A stretch of 64,000 bases of DNA, from positions 5,398,920 through 5,462,919 of the forward strand of contig NC_051129.1 in the NCBI RefSeq assembly GCF_014839805.1, given 5' to 3'. The notes under the pieces were generated by a model. That model ran no database searches. It saw only the letters and a program-made list of their open reading frames with translations, and had not been told where the DNA came from. Made by a program: the position numbers and the translations under genes. The first letter of the stretch is position 1. Every line of letters starts with the position of its first letter. This DNA comes from Manduca sexta. Its lineage: Eukaryota; Arthropoda; Insecta; Lepidoptera; Sphingidae. Of this stretch, positions 51,229 to 64,000 are shown one piece after another.

Positions 51229-54200
51229 TTGTATAGTCGAATAAGAATCATCCTGTGATGCTATCATTGTTTCTCTTGAAACGAGACAGCATAAATCATC
51301 ATTAATTAATCTTAACTTGGTTGGGATTTAGAAGTATTAGAAGTATTAATAACATATATTAAAAATTGATTTAGTCCTAAATTATTTTGTTGAGGTTAAT
51401 GTCCTTTTAAATACTACTTCAAACAAAATAGCAATCTTTCATAATTGATGCGGATAGTTTACATTAGTCATGGTGTCCTCAGAAAATGACATAAAGGTCA
51501 CGAGTACTGAACAACACACGGGAACAAAATACAAACCCTGGTGAAATTGTCGCCAGTGATTTGATTGTCCGCGTCGACGCGCTTTGTTAGTGCGAACTCA
51601 AAGCCGCCGCTCGTGTAACATTGTACACTATGCATGCACTGCGTACTGAATGTAAAAGTGAACTCGCCACAAAAAGAAGAGCCACGGACGTCTTTTGAAA
51701 GCCGTAACTGATACGAATGAGAAAAGAACGCGAGGAATCCTTTAGCACCATGAATACGCATATTAGTAATTTTAATACACAATTTACATACATTCTTTTG
51801 TGTACTAAAATGTGCACATAAAGCTTACTCACCACTATAAATAACTAATTTTTCCGATCTGACCGCCTTCATTCCTTATCGATAAGTTACAAACCTGCAA
51901 CAAAGAAAAGGTACGTATTTTACACACGGAATTGAAAACGAAAGAAATATTACTCGTTTACGCTCGGAATACAACTTCGGTATTGTATCACACAAAAGGG
52001 TGCGCTGAGTGAGCCGGTATAATAAAAACCTCCAATAAACAGCCTTTACTTCTTGACAGTAAGCCTTAAGTTATAGGGAATAAGCGTCAAGGGCGCGGAA
52101 CGCACGCGCAGGGTGGCTATTAGATTAGATGACAGATGAATATTTTAATGCTTTATTATCCCCATTATTCGGAGAAACGTGACTTTGACAGTTCGTTGAC
52201 CTCATTACTGGTTCCTGTAGGATAATGAGCAGAGATAACCAGACACCGTGGGTTTGAATGTTCTTGATATGCATCTTCCAGCTCTGGCAAATAATTCATT
52301 ATGTTTCATAGAAACACGTGACGGTATCTTTTTCCGCAAACAATAACACAGATTAGTCATATCAGCCATAAACGTATTATTGTTTTAAAAGTATTAAACC
52401 ATTCGAGCTCATATATTTTAGGCAACGCGCTGTTCGCCTTTATATAAACAACGTGTCATTAAATTTACATATGGCAATATGTCTGGTCTGGGAGGATGCG
52501 AATCCGGACTCGGTCGTAAAACGAGACCGCGACCGCTTTTCGTAAAAACTCATAACACGTAATAGCCGTGTTGCAGTTCTCATTCGTTTAAACATTTCCA
52601 GGTAGAGTCTTCAAAAAGAAGGCGTAATGGAAGCCCGTGTTAAAACAACAACTTTATTTATATCTTAGTTTTATTGTTTTTCATAAAATTAAAGTGTCTC
52701 TCGCAAAAACTGCAGATTTATTGAGTCTGATTTATTGTTTTATTTATCCGTTAGAAAGTAGGGTTATAAATAACTCGATTTTACGTCTATCGATACGTAC
52801 AGGTTTCTTTTTATGGAATGATAACGCAGAAATGTGTTTTATTATCGTATTTGTCAAGATTTTGTAGCATTTTTAAAGTAATAAAATGAGCTTTTATATA
52901 AAAATAATATCAACTATTATCTATCTACAAATAAATTTCGTTTGATGCGCTACTGCAGAATAAGAAAAAACTACCACTAATTCGCGAAATACGCTTCTGT
53001 CGAAACTTATTATGGAAATGAAATTCAATGCTATAGGAAATTTCGTTTTTCATATTTGCAAATCCAAGCTGAGACTAAATAACACGTTTGAATTTTTACC
53101 ACTGCTTGCTAACGAGGAAGCCACGGTATTATATTTATACATAGATAACCATGTCCGGTTCAGACGAAAATTTGATGGAACCGACGGTACAGAATATTCC
53201 ATAGGGGCACTACGAGTATTTGCTAGCCAGAATAATTTATTTACAACTAACAACTCTACCAGAGCTACCGACGAAAAAACTATATTAAATTTATAAACCG
53301 GTTCATACGGGCAAAAACATAACACAAGTATCTTTACGAATCGATTATTGAACGTTGAAAAATTGCTTTGTTACATTTTTCATAAATACGAAGGAGGGCG
53401 AGCAAACAACTTGCCGCCCCTAGTTATTTTCCTGTCTTCTGGCAAGTGATTAGCTTATCTTTTTTTTTATTTTCCACGTTCATCTGGCATATTCAGTGGC
53501 CGACGACATGGGCGGGCTGCCGGCGGTTGCTATTTTAAATATAATTGCTATCCACTGTCCGCAGCGTTTGTTGTAAAACCACTACGAACATAACGTTGCA
53601 GTTAAATTTATTATTTAATTTGAAAGGAATTTTGACGGAACATCGTTCAGTGTTATTAAGTTACAAGCGCATGTTGTGAGTACATTTTAATTTATATTAA
53701 ACATGGAGTATCGTGGCCGTTTATCGGTAAATTATAAGTTATATTATGGTATCAGAATCCTTTCAAATGTGCCAAAGAATCATTATAAGTTTAGAGTAGG
53801 TATATCTGTTATACTCTACATCCCGAAATTGAAAATTTATGACACATAATAATCTCAAAAACTTATTTATTTTGCGTATTGCAACGTTACAATAAGCTGC
53901 ATTAATAATAAAAGTGTTCTTAACATTTCAGTTTTCAGAACTAATATCAACTGTATAATTTGACCTATTACAATATACTTAGTTAGTAGTTAATGTGAAC
54001 ATACCAATCTATAAATAGATTTATAATTACATGCACATTTATGTCATAGATACTGGACACGTATGGCCCACATAGTTATTACGAGATAAGTTTCTATCCT
54101 GGCGCCTTATGGAGTAATTTACTGGCTATTATTATGTCTACGAGAATACGTCTGTCTGTACTCCACAAAAATAAACACGATTACGAAACGCCTCTTAAAT

Positions 54201-57199
54201 GCATGTTATTTATTGAATATGCGTATGAATGAAATGCCACACTACGTTTTAAATATACAGTAATACAATATTCTTAAGTAGGTCGTATACTTTTAATGTC
54301 ACGCCCTATGAAAAGTTATTAGGTTGGCAATATGGTCAAGAATACCTATTTAACTAATTGCCAATAAAATTGTCATTCAACGTATTTAATTACTGGCAGC
54401 ATAATTATTTCATTTTACACATAATTTTAATAATTATATGCGCCATTGTCATATAACCTAAAAAATAAAATACCATTTTTGCAGGCCTTACTCACGTCTA
54501 AGCGATTCTACCTATATAAGTTCTCGTGCCAAACTAAACCTATCAGATTGAAAAACGGTAACCTTCTATCGCCATAGTCTGCCGCATCAACGTTATGTTA
54601 TGTTTGGATGTCGCTCAGTATAGTGGCATCAACCGGAAGATCACAGATGTGGCCAGCCGGGAAGCGCAGTAGCGCATTACGAATTCGATCCGCAATTTTA
54701 CCGGCAAGGGTGTTGCGCTCTATTGCAGTCTGGCACATCCAGAGGAACTATAGGATGTTGGTCTAGGGTTAGGTATTCACATAACAAGTAAGAACGAGAA
54801 GGATGAACACGTCCATTAGCTTTCGCTTCAGCAAAAGGAGGTCGCCTTTCATTAACCTTCCCAGAGAGCAATAGCTACACAAAACTATACTTAATAAGAA
54901 ACATTGACAACTTATTCATGAAAACACAATTTTTTCCCCACGTCAGTCACGTACATAACGATGTGCTTGCCATTTAATCGCAAAATTTATAAACACTGTC
55001 CAAATTATTAATTAACCTGAATACAGTCAAACATTATCCGCTCTTTCGTGAGCACGACTGGCATGAAATTGTTTTATTTTAATTTTTTTATTGTGCGCTC
55101 GCATAAACTTCTATAATGCCATGATGACTGCACGAAGTTAAAATTTGTCGGGCGGTCGGTTGGGTGTTGAATAATTCATTACTTATAGGGACTATCGAAT
55201 TAAACGTTGTATCGGTGCCGACAATGTATCAGTGCTCTATTTGCATATCTGGTGTGTAACACTTATAATACGCATTCTATAATTTGATTGACTTTGATCG
55301 CCTCTATTTTGATGACCTACGCTTGAATTTGGTGACGAAACATAATACTTTTCAAGCACCTTTTGTAATTAAAATTAGTCGGTATTGTTTCCTAGTATTA
55401 TGTTTGTAGAACTTTCTACAAAGACGATGTGAATATAATATTTTTATATGTATAAAATGTAACAGTAAAAATACCGCCGTGTCGAGTTACGAGAGGAGCT
55501 ATTAAAAATTTAGTAGCCACTCAGTAGTGAACTATGATATAGTAGAGTCACGACACTAACCCACAGCCGACGAACAGATTTTATTTACACACGAACTATT
55601 CATTATGTCCAAATTAGTTTTTATTACAGAGCACTTGTCGGAACTACCAAAAAAGAACGAATGATATATTAAAACAACAACATGTAATAGATGAAATTAA
55701 ACCATGGGTTATATTTACAGATAATATACTTACTATTAAAATGATTTGTGATTCTAAACCCAGAATTAATTATAATATTGACTAAAATGGTCATATTGGG
55801 TACAAATAAAGATAAAATGTTTATGTAAGAAATAGGTAAGTAAAACTGAAAGGATTCCATTAGCGAATTTAATACCGAAATATGATTTATATTAAAGTAT
55901 TTATTTGCTAAAGAGCCATAAATAACATGTAGAGCTATTAAGAGTCCTACATTTTTCGGCGAAATCAGATCCAAATGACGAAGTGTTTACTCGTGATTGC
56001 CGTAAGGATAGATAGCTGATTTATTGACTAATTTCCATATTCTGCTATTTGTCGGCCATCTAACATTAAAGCTTTCTTTTAAACCTATTAATTATTATTC
56101 ACAGAAATATTCAATAATACTACGCCTCGGCAATACTCATTAATTTTACTATCAATCTTACACATCGTTTCAAACGTGTTTTACTTGTAATGGCTTTGGT
56201 TCTTCACAAGGAAGAATATTTGTTACATTCTATATAATAATTTAATAGTCTTCGTTTATGGATACATGGTCATTTTAACATTGCGTTACTAATTGGAACC
56301 ACATACTTATCTTCTTAAAATGACACTTTACAATAAGTTACTCGACTCATAGATGCAAATTATAAGTTGGGATCAAAATAAATATCAATAAAAAGTAATT
56401 GAAAATTTACACTCCCCAATGCCACTACTAGTACTTAAAGAGATTTTTTGTCGCAGCTCTACCACACATTCAGTCAAAAATACTCTCACGCATACGAATT
56501 TTTCGCACCAAACTATAAAATGATCAAAAAATCCGCAAAGTAAAACTGGGATATTTGGTGAAAATATTTTTTATTCATGGATGATTTTTGTCAGAATGTT
56601 AGTAGGAGTGTTGAGTGCACATTTATTAACAGAATATGTATGAAGTGATTCTTTGAAGTCCGGTAGCGATCTTAGAACTAGAAATCAATTGGCAATAAAT
56701 AATTAGTGTTAACCGTGCGAAACCGAGACTGCGTATATGTATGTCTTGTCTCTAAATATATTAATTTTCAACAAAAATGAATTCGTTAAAGTCAATATTG
56801 AGTGATTGCTTAGAATTCTAACAAGGCTTTACTGAACCGCTACACAGACTCCGGCTTATTGCGTATTCAGTATACACTCATATTGTATCATTTTAAAGCC
56901 CGTTCGAATGCCAATTTGGTTCATGAAGTATCTTTATGTGCCTTTTGTAACATCGTGGTCTGTATCAATTTGTTAGTACAAAGAGCAAATAAATAAATAG
57001 GTACTTGTCTGTACGAAGCGGTTTGGTATTCGTATTTTGGTATCGCTAGAATACACAATATTTTTAATAGGTAACTACATAACATCGTCGTAAATATTTT
57101 TAAAGTTCGGTTCGTAGATAATGTAAACTTTTTGATTAACTTTATACGAAAGACTATAAATTCTTAGGAAAACATAGCTTCTAATTTGATTGTAATTTG
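51229..57199. other. Gene-poor AT-rich region
   Basis: No gene could be supported. A small exon-like interval on the minus strand (51894-51833) has both splice motifs (see findings). A TTAGGTTGGCAATATGG stretch near 54319 weakly recalls a mariner terminal repeat but has no partner. The overlapping ORFs near 53012-53325 are open on both strands and have no homology. Confidence 0.4.
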
Positions 57200-57300
57200 T
57201 TTTATTGTGGTTTTTTATATTATGGTTTTCTCCCGACGTTTCGAAGACTTTGCTGCCTTCATGGTTTTGGGAGGGATGGTGTTAGTACGAAAAATCAAAG
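57200..57300 (+). repeat. Fragment of the same MITE-like family as 1620-1762
   Basis: TTTTATTGTGGTTTTTTATA is followed by TTTTCTCCCGACGTTTCGAA, GACTTTGCTGCC and TTCATGG, parallel to the core of the 1620-1762 element. The right inverted end is not evident, so this copy is partial. Confidence 0.6.
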
Positions 57301-57379
57301 TGACAATATCTACCTACGTTTTAAAATTACACATTTTTTTTTTATCTGTTGACTGACCGATCTACATAGAATGATCTCC

Positions 57380-57480
57380 CAATCCGCTTTTGATGTAAGG
57401 CATAAACTCTCAGTAATAGAGGAGGGCCGTGCTCAATAGTGGGCAGTCTATACTTATAGCTCGTATTATTTATTATTACA
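57380..57480 (+). mobile_element. 3' fragment of tRNA-derived SINE
   Basis: The segment with CTCTCAGTAATAGAGGAGG, then GCCGTGCTCAATAGTGGGCA and a TATTATTTATTATTA tail, matches the last third of the SINE at 40054-40409. The head and middle are missing; it is a 5'-truncated, diverged copy. Confidence 0.75.
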
Positions 57481-58664
57481 ATTTGACTCGTATTTACGTA
57501 AAATAATATGCAACCATCATTGAATTTTTATTCATAATCATTAATTATTTTTGTCTACTGAATATTTTACCTAAACATACGGGCTTTTCAAGTTTAACCG
57601 ACAATTTATCAATAAACATTGTTTTAAAAAAACAAATTAAGTATTAAACATGCATTTATTTGCCTATAGTTAGTTAAACTCATTCACTTTAAACAATTAC
57701 ATTCCATTAAATAGGGAAATTCAATTATGTGTAACATGGTTACCGTAGGTCCGACATTGAAGATAAACTTCGGCACCGGGTCCGGCTCACGTCACCCGCG
57801 GGGTGGTTAGTTAGCAGTTGTTTGCATTTCCTAACTCGCTACACCCGAAACCGCCCCACGCTGAAATATTATGTTTGTATTTTCATACATTTTTCACTTG
57901 CACTTAGTAAATATATCAAGTAAAAACATGATGTAGATGGCAAATTTATAGTCTACTTTATAACATCTACTATAAAAATATAAAAGCGAATTGTTAATAT
58001 TAATAATTTATCATATTAAATCTGTCAATAAAAATATATGTTTGTTGGTTATTAAGAATATTAATTATAATACACACCGACAAATACTTCGATAATTAAT
58101 TTTATACCAACATGTCAAAGATATTGATACCGTAAGACAATAGGCACGGAGTCTTTAGAAAGGTAAGTTACATATATATAAAATAAAAACGTGGTATTGT
58201 ATTAGAAATAAATGTAACAGGATACATAATCGAAGCATGAAATATAAGCGTTGTCTATCCAGCCGTAACCGACTATAAAGCCACCAGACCAACCACTTTC
58301 GCAAAACGCGGACCGGCTTTTAGCAAAAATTTGATCAGTGAAAGTCAAGAGTGATACGAATACTGTGGTCAGTGTGGATTGAAGGGTATATGATTTATTG
58401 TCTTCGTGTCGCCTTGCTTTGATATATGAACGCGATTTTTTATTTGAACAGCTGTAAATATGTATGGAAAATCGTACCATAAAAACTTGCTGTAGCATTT
58501 TAGTCATAATGTTACGTTGTTAACATCAATAAAATTTGTCAAGTAAGATTATTTTAATCACTTAACTGTTGTAGAGTAGTCTAATTAACATATCCGTAAT
58601 GGGTGTATTAAACTTATGATTTGTGATTTCTAATATAGAATAACTTTGTATTACATATCTTGCA
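57481..58664. other. Gene-poor region
   Basis: A minor GC-rich patch at 57765-57860 is the only compositional feature. A 101-codon minus ORF at 58202-58507 has no homology I recognise, and its frame does not join the exon-like piece at 58958-59069. Confidence 0.4.
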
Positions 58665-58822
58665 GTAGCGAAGAGTAAAATTTTTCGAAGCGGAACCCGA
58701 CATAACCTATATGTACTGATATACATAAATTCGGTCTGCAAATCGTTCTAATGATAATTAAATTTAAATTACGAAAGGGAAGTCGACGGGAAGCGGGTTG
58801 TTTGGACCCTTCGCCGCTGATA
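58665..58822 (+). repeat. Interspersed repeat, copy B (partner at 2609-2766)
   Basis: Diverged copy of the repeat at 2609-2766 in the same orientation, sharing GAACCCGACA, GTACT, CATAAAT, TCTGCAAAT and GGACCCTTCGCC. Class unknown. Confidence 0.6.
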
Positions 58823-60328
58823 TCTTGTCGACTTCAATCGATTTAATGGATCGCACTTGTATAATTGTAACACGTACGCAATATCTTATCATACTCGAAT
58901 GCAGATACACTCAAGCAGTATCAAAGAGTCGATAGTTTTATTTATCTGGCTACTTACTTGGCAATGGAAGCCCAGGTCGCTATCGACAGATATGGCGTCA
59001 ATTTGCAGTAATGCGGTGGGCAGGTTCAAGTTACTTTTTATAACATACGCGAGGTCGATGACTTGCAGACTAAACAACACGATATTGCGTGGTGTCAATG
59101 CACCGGGAAATTAACAATGACCTTCGATTCAATCCCTTATAAGCGTTTAATACGGCGAATAGAAGAAAGTGTAAAATGTGTGCAATGCTGTTTCGTTAGT
59201 CAAAACAACTGGAAAGTTTTGTCCTCGGAATCTTAAAAAGGCAATAACAAATGGAATTTATCAATGGAATTAAATGTTTAATTAATGTCCTATACACAAT
59301 TGTTCCAAATTGATGGTAAAAAAAACAATACCATGATCGTCGCGTAAAACGAGATTTTCTCTCGAATGATAAACGGTAACATAAAGAAACAAGTTAAAAA
59401 GTCATCAACGCGTTGCCGATGTCATCCAGCTGTCGCCGGTCGGTCGCAACGATTTATCTTCTCGTATAGACACACTAATTGCGACAACTTGTCGTCGGTA
59501 CAAACTCCGCCGACAATTCTGTGCATTTTTCAGAAGAACATTCGGGCCGTACCACAAAAAAACTCTTGTTAACAAACCTGAAATATAGTTTTTTACCTCG
59601 CCTATAACAAAGTTCCAGCTCTCCCGCTCTTAATTGGTAGAGTCGCTGATATCTATAAAGACTATCTATAGACTTTTGTTTATTAGAATAAAATAACTTA
59701 AGATTAAAACGTTAATGCTCATGAACTCTTTTTTGTAATTTATGGCACCCAAATTCAAGAAAGATTTATTGATGTCACGTTTAAAATATTGTTTATACAT
59801 TAACCTGCTGTAAAAGATTTTACTCTTTAAACATGTCTTGCAATTTTATCTAAACCACATATATCTTAAATACCTCCATTTAATAGAATACACTCAAGAA
59901 GATAAAACTCCACACGACATGACCGACTTACCTACATTGAAGGCGGTCTAGATACTGCTCGCAGTTTAGCATGCTTGATTGCATACATCCATGCTATTCG
60001 TCAGTTACAGCATAATTAATGTCGTTAGTTCCGCAGATTAATGATTATAGATTTATTGAATTATTACCTTATTGGCTGGCAACGTCTGACGTTGATAGGA
60101 TTGCCTTAGAGGAAGAAAATGGCGAGAGCTCCGCCTGATCAATTGACCCGTTGTATAAAACGGCTCGAACATTTATTAACAAAGTCAAGATCGTCTCGAA
60201 GATATTATCTGTTAAGCCCGCATCTAGGTTACATTCACGACCCAGCTGAGAGATGCTTTATCATCTTTTATATAAGTACTTCTTATAAATGTGTAACTAG
60301 AAATTATTTCATGGTATTATATTCTTTA
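58823..60328. other. Gene-poor region with one exon-like piece
   Basis: The only coding-like item is a 112-bp minus-strand interval at 59069-58958 (see findings). The remainder is AT-rich with a small GC patch near 59410-59450 and no recognisable element. Confidence 0.4.
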
Positions 60329-61171
60329 CTAGCTTCCGCTCGCAGCTTCGCCCGCGTGGATTTCGGACTTCAAAAATGGAGCCGGTCGCGAACGTTCGAG
60401 AATGTTCGTTTTACGAAGCTACCCGCTAGGTGATTCGCTAGCCTCTAGGTGCTAAGCAAGCCGCCTGCCTGTGCGTTCGCGACCTTATATATATATACAA
60501 AAATAATCCTTATAGCATGATTCAGTATTCACGCATGATGGCTTATTATTAGCGTATTTCATGTATAACTTTGGTGTTTCTATACCGATTTCTATGATTC
60601 TTTTTATGGAATATTTAATAATGTTAACTTTTTTAATTAGGGATGACTGAGAGTGTTATAAACGTAAGAGTAGACAAATATAATGAGAAAGCTTCGAACT
60701 GCTAAGCTATCGGGAGTTATACGTGTTATTGTGAGTCAACCATAAAAGATAGACTATGCTGTCGTGGGATATTTTTTACATAATTTTATGGAGAACATTT
60801 CCGTCATACATGATTTCTGTGTAGCTTTAACCATTAAGGATGCACACGCGACGGAAGCTTAAAAAATGGAGTAACTTCTCCCGTTTTCCCAACATTTCCC
60901 TTCACTGCTCTGCTCCTATTAATTGTAGCGTGATGAAAAGTATACTATAACCAGCACAGGAGTATGACAAATAATTGTACCAAGTTTCGTTAAAATCCGT
61001 CGAGTAGTTTTTGTTTCTATAACGGTTATACAGACAGACAGACAGACAAAAATTTTACTAATTGCATTTTTGGCATCAGTATCGATCCCTAATCATCCCC
61101 TAATAGTTATTTTGGAAATATATTTCATGTACAGAATTGACCTCTCTACAGATTTATTATAAGTATATAGA
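60329..61171 (-). mobile_element. Non-autonomous Helitron
   Basis: On the minus strand the 843-bp element begins TCTATATACTTATAATAAAT (from 61171). It ends with CACGCGGGCGAAGCTGCGAG, a short purine spacer and CTAG (60332-60329). It sits between a host A and a host T. The terminal hairpin is the same type as in the 13319-14474 element. Internal phrases such as CCAAGTTTCGTTAAAATCCG and a CAGA repeat (seen on the plus strand) recur in lepidopteran Helitrons. There is no Rep/helicase coding sequence. The GC-rich 60360-60480 part is specific to this copy. Confidence 0.87.
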
Positions 61172-62839
61172 TTGGTAACTAGTTCTGAGTAGTGGCCAAA
61201 AAAACCTACCCATACATACTTACAAAAATATGATTAAATGATAATAACTGTATTAATTAATCTATGGTTGAATGACTTTGATTGGGTGTTATGACCCCGT
61301 AGTCATGCCTATTTATAAAACATAGCTTTAAGACATTTATTAAGTCATGTTTTCAGTTTGAGAAAATATTATTTAATAAGGTACTACCTTGTAAACGAAA
61401 GACTCTGTCAGGGAGAAGATGGCACAGAGAAGGGGTATGCCTTGGTCTGACGTGACATCAAAAAGATATACACTCAGGTGTATTGTAAATAATGGCCAAA
61501 TTAAATTGTTCGGCGCTCTTATAAACACATTACTTAAAAAATGTAATCATTAGCATTAATTAACAACTAGAAAGCAATCCAAGTTAAAAACAGTCTATTA
61601 GTTTAACGGTATTTTATATGGTTATAAAAATAAATTGCACGATGGACCGAAGTCCATTATCAAACCGCAGCACTCAGGACGCGAGATGCGCTTTAATCAA
61701 AGCCACTTCCATTATTCAGGAAGCGCATTTAGCGTGAATAATTTCAAAGAAAATCAGTAATTTATATATATACGTGCTATTAAGCACGTGAATAAATGCA
61801 TCCATTTTGATTCGTTGTAATAATATTGAGTTGTTGTCAGTTATAATAAAGACATCGACTCCCAAGATTATTTCTATGGAGCCTAAGATAGATGAGTAGA
61901 TGATTTGTACTTAAATGATATGGAAGAGAGAATATGTTTTTGTAAGAGCTGATTGCTGCATTATTGTTTTCAAACACATACATTTTGCCACAAGAGAAAA
62001 ATGAACTACCTTTGTACCATTGGGAACAGATAGTTACGTCAGATATTGTTGATTTCCAGTTTGCATAAATTGTTAACAAATAAACTATAGCGTAGTTTTA
62101 TTCAAATTTTGAATCAAGAGACTTAATTTTCAAATACATAATAAAAACTTAGATACCTACTAAAGTTGCTTAATACATTTTTTTTGTTTCATTCACACAA
62201 TATAGTAAGTATATACTTATGTTTGTACAAGATTAGCTCGCAAATAAGAAGACTCTATAGTTTTTTTAATACATAATTTAAATGGAATATCATGTTTTTA
62301 TGTGATTTGATCGTAACAATAAAATTGTATGTACTTCTCTGCGACGTGTCTTATCTCAGTGTCGCTCTCTGTATCGTCTGCGGAGAGTAATTGATACTCG
62401 ATAAAAATCCGTGCTGATGCCCGATAACATCTCACGACTGTTGCCTTAACAGTGACTGACAATATGAAATAAAATGGTATGCAAATCTGACTAGAAGAAC
62501 TTTACTATTAGAATGTTTAAAAATATAAGTCTTATTTTAACAATAAAAAGGTACAATTTATTAAAGATATTATTGTCAATACATTTACGTATATCTAGTA
62601 TCCTGGCTGGGTAGTTTGGTTTGGGATAAGCAACTACGTAGTGCTTGCTATACAAACAACTTTCTTATCTCTAGATTTAGGTGATGTTTTTGCCTATCAA
62701 AAAGGATCGTGTTATTTTTATACGAAAAGTCGTAGAGACTATATTTAAAGGACATTATGTTTGGTTAAGCTTTAAATTATCTACATATAGAACCATAAAT
62801 CCTCAATCTACGATATTTGAGGAAACATCTCCAGGAACT
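61172..62839. other. Gene-poor AT-rich region
   Basis: No gene, repeat or structured element was recognised. Confidence 0.45.
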
Positions 62840-62970
62840 CAGTTATAATGCGTGGCAAAGCGTCGAAGCCGCAATGAGGCCGGGAGAGGGCTGGTGCGAC
62901 CTCGATGTGCTCCACCGCTCCGCCATATAAGGCGCTGGCGGCCGACTAGCTGCCACTTGCGACAGCCCGC
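62840..62970. promoter_or_regulatory. GC-rich island with CArG-type CCATATAAGG site
   Basis: Within a CpG-rich patch, CCATATAAGG at 62923-62932 fits the SRF/MADS consensus CC(A/T)6GG and on the plus strand also contains a TATAAG. It could be a promoter or enhancer, but no exon follows that I can recognise. Confidence 0.3.
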
Positions 62971-64000
62971 CAGGTATTTTAGGCGCAAGCCCTAAATTGT
63001 TTACGTGCAACACGCATACATTTCGTTTCAATTAAATGTCATGGAACTGTATTTCGGTAGATATATTCGTCATATTACAGAAGTTGTTAAAGCGTCTTAA
63101 CTGACCTACTTTTATAAGTCATTCCGAGAATGCTCGACTGAGCAGGAAAGAAAATTCTTTATATAGACAATAGCAGACTAATAACATTTTGTTTCCAGAA
63201 AAACAATGCCATTCTTCGTTTATAAACCAACGGCCATTGTCAACTAATAAACAAAAAATAATCATTATTGCCAAAATGCCACGGATTTCCAAAGTGGGCC
63301 GAACAATCGATGGTTCAGGACTTACAGAAACGATCAATTATTATGTAGCCTAATAAGGGTGTCGAGAACATTTTCGACAGCGGTCTAAAGGACGCCGCCG
63401 AGGACGGCTTGGCAAATAAGAACTCGAATACTACAGGTTATGGTTATTTAAGGAATACAGTTCCCCGAAATCACACACGCGATACTCGTATAGTAAGATT
63501 AATTTTATTTCTTCCTTTTATTGTTTTAAATCTGGCTCTACAGGAAAAAAATTGGCATTTTGCTTTTTCCATTTTTAATAACGAGATGTAAACAAAATAT
63601 ATCGAACAGATAAATATCTGTAACTAAAATTAGTTAATCGGAATATTTAACGTATCTCATTTACGGCTAATGAATTTCCCCAGTAAAAGTATTTTATAAG
63701 TATAATTGATATCTAATTTGAATATTAAAACGCGTAGTATAACATAGTACCAATATTAAATGTTAAATGTTCGAGAACTGAAACAATATCGAACACTTAT
63801 CGTGTTATCGGGTTATTATCAACACCGATAGTATATCGATACAACGCGCGGATATCTACAAATATGTAGAGATAAGCAAGTGGTGGATGTACTCAAAGCG
63901 TGCAAACACAATGTATGACATATGGAAATTAGTCATCAGATTTTACACTGCAAAGCTTTTTAACTTTATTAAGATGGTCCAAGAACATGCTTAGTTTACA
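62971..64000. other. Gene-poor region to window end
   Basis: No gene was recognised. A lone TATCGATA (63834-63841) lies near other ATCG-rich motifs (63780-63850). Confidence 0.4.

Noticed and set aside
53012..53325. Overlapping ORFs of 91-94 codons on both strands
   Set aside because: Both strands are open and neither product shows domains or splice context; most likely chance.
54317..54345. TTAGGTTGGCAATATGG resembling a mariner terminal repeat
   Set aside because: No inverted partner, no TA duplication and no transposase remnant were seen nearby.
58202..58507. 101-codon minus ORF downstream of the exon-like piece at 58958-59069
   Set aside because: The TTTACAG acceptor inside it puts the exon-like piece into a frame that stops after three codons, so it does not form a clear continuation.

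Overview
The window is AT-rich nuclear DNA from an insect, almost certainly a moth or butterfly (Lepidoptera). Split genes with short GT-AG introns, four animal-type proteins, tRNA-derived SINEs of lepidopteran type, two Helitrons with TC starts and CTAG ends, and a small hAT-type element all point that way. There is no bacterial, phage or CRISPR content. I built the gene models by hand from splice phase and protein similarity.

Layout. 1-8.8 kb: no convincing gene; transposon remnants, a GC-rich promoter-like island near 4.6-4.9 kb and a complex inverted-repeat element at 8.0-8.8 kb. 9.1-9.7 kb (+): single-exon TSSC4, a U5 snRNP assembly factor. 11.0-12.1 kb (-): three-exon NAA10 (Ard1), the catalytic subunit of NatA, convergent with TSSC4. 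13.3-14.5 kb: a Helitron whose 5' 407 bp is present twice in perfect tandem. 16.5-19.4 kb (+): a nine-exon gene for a protein with two Myb/SANT-like DNA-binding domains and a C-terminal coiled coil; DRE-like and GTCAAC motif clusters lie upstream. 21.0-25.8 kb (-): eight exons of a p130Cas/BCAR1-family adaptor (SH3 domain, YxxP substrate region, helical C-terminal half), convergent with the Myb/SANT gene. Its exons are very GC-rich in contrast to the surroundings, and its extreme N-terminal exon was not found.

26-64 kb is a gene-poor stretch of about 38 kb. It holds SINEs, a second Helitron, several strong palindromes, scattered GC-rich islands and a few isolated exon-like pieces. It may be the 5' intron or regulatory region of the Cas gene, or a true intergenic desert.

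The four genes are unrelated housekeeping, signalling and regulatory loci and do not form a pathway. I did not find a clearly new biological system. The most unusual items are the Helitron with the duplicated head, the inverted-repeat element built from many copies of one 12-bp motif, the double Myb/SANT protein and the set of perfect palindromes in the gene-poor region.
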